A stretch of DNA of 13,428 nt, taken from positions 1-13,428 of the forward strand of contig CALGIB010000628.1 in NCBI GenBank assembly GCA_937915955.1. Reading direction: 5' to 3'. This document shows, piece by piece, positions 13,186-13,428 of this stretch. The position numbers and the translations under genes were made by a program. The DNA is from an uncultured Pseudomonadota bacterium. GTDB taxonomy: Bacteria; Myxococcota_A; UBA796; CAJQPC01. The first letter of the stretch is position 1. Each line of letters opens with the position of its first letter. The notes beneath the pieces were generated by a model, which was given only the letters and a program-made list of their open reading frames with translations, was not told where the DNA came from and did no database searches.

Positions 13186-13218
13186 GGGTGAGCTGCCTGG
13201 GTCGGGCGCAGCTCACCC
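13186..13218 (-). terminator. Perfect 10-bp inverted repeat after the partial gene
   Basis: GGGTGAGCTG and CAGCTCACCC (13186-13195 and 13209-13218) pair perfectly around a 13-nt loop, 20 bp after the stop of the partial gene at the right edge. The placement fits a transcription terminator for that gene, without a T-tract. It could instead be an attenuator or operator for the cupin-led unit. Confidence 0.45.
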
Positions 13219-13237
13219 GGTCCGGTGGACTCCTGGC

Positions 13238-13428
13238 TCATGCGAGCTGGACCAGCTCCCGCCCGACGAAGAGCTGGAACCAGGCCGCCACCTGCTCGGC
13301 GAGGCCCGGCTCGGGCAGTCCGGCGACGGCCTCGGCGAGGGCCTGCTCGGTGGGCAGGCCCCGCCGCAGTCCCTCGAGCACAGCCCAGGCTCCTGGGCTC
13401 AGCACCGTGTGCCGCACGCTGCGCTCCC
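13238..13428 (-). CDS. C-terminal end of an unidentified protein, N-terminus off the window
   Basis: The last 62 residues and TGA stop of a gene entering from the right edge. The visible part includes ERSVRHTVLSPGAWAVLEGL, then LPTEQALAEAVAGLPEPG and ends VAAWFQLFVGRELVQLA. It is predicted all-helical. The pattern of a Trp/Leu-containing helix, a second TEQALAEAVAG helix and a terminal WFxLF helix resembles the small winged-helix-like C-terminal tails of several methyltransferase and cupin-hydroxylase families, but I cannot assign it. GC-rich third positions support real coding. It is on the same strand as the cupin-led unit, 102 bp upstream of it, with an inverted repeat between, so it is probably a separate transcript. 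Confidence 0.6.
   Translation of the reverse strand, partial: ERSVRHTVLSPGAWAVLEGLRRGLPTEQALAEAVAGLPEPGLAEQVAAWFQLFVGRELVQLA

Noticed and set aside
13128..13241. 37-codon minus-strand frame linking the partial gene and the cupin gene by overlaps at both ends, possible small peptide
   Set aside because: About 11 of 36 codons end in A or T and it includes ATA, unlike the neighbouring genes. It contains the perfect inverted repeat and palindrome, and ends past the cupin start. More likely a non-coding leader.
1..13428. tRNA, rRNA, CRISPR array, insertion sequence, integrase or attachment site
   Set aside because: No cloverleaf, conserved rRNA stretch, regularly spaced repeat, transposase motif or flanking direct repeat was seen on either strand.

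Overview
This is a GC-rich, gene-dense bacterial window with very short intergenic gaps and many 1-4 bp start/stop overlaps. The envelope genes (an outer-membrane-type beta-barrel, a LolA-like periplasmic protein, LolC/E-type permeases, secreted proteins with lipobox or Ala-X-Ala-like ends) point to a didermic (Gram-negative) organism. Base composition and gene content would suit a Myxococcota-like or other deltaproteobacterial lineage, but that placement is inference. No rRNA, tRNA, CRISPR, insertion sequence or phage gene is visible, and most long frames opposite the genes listed are high-GC antisense shadows.

Layout. (1) 1-1806, minus: 602 residues of a secreted M1 zinc aminopeptidase whose C-terminus lies off the left edge. 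(2) 1847-7759, plus: a likely operon of six genes, in order an outer-membrane-type beta-barrel, a LolD/MacB-type ABC ATPase, two FtsX-like permeases, a LolA-like (PF17131-type) periplasmic protein and a duplicated-domain putative lipoprotein. Together these could form a path for a lipid or lipoprotein cargo from inner membrane to outer membrane. (3) 7760-7890: a convergent intergenic region with GC-rich hairpins, the likely two-way transcription end. (4) 13135-7891, minus: a tightly packed six-gene unit, in order of transcription a PnbB/DUF4863-like cupin, a membrane-anchored protein with a QSWRMFVAP motif, an HTTM (vitamin-K-carboxylase/SdpB-like) integral membrane protein, a DprE2-like short-chain dehydrogenase, a DprE1-like FAD oxidase and a radical SAM protein with an N-terminal cysteine block. 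(5) 13238-13428, minus: the last 62 residues of an unidentified protein, separated from (4) by a perfect 10-bp inverted repeat and a 10-bp palindrome.

Two things stand out. The plus-strand operon combines inner-membrane, periplasmic and candidate outer-membrane parts in one unit, which suggests a dedicated trans-envelope transporter distinct from housekeeping LolCDE-LolA-LolB. The minus-strand unit joins an epimerase-type DprE1/DprE2-like redox pair, an HTTM protein with a periplasmic partner, and a radical SAM enzyme. I do not recognise that combination as a described pathway. All identifications come from motif reading and recalled family sequences; no database search was run.
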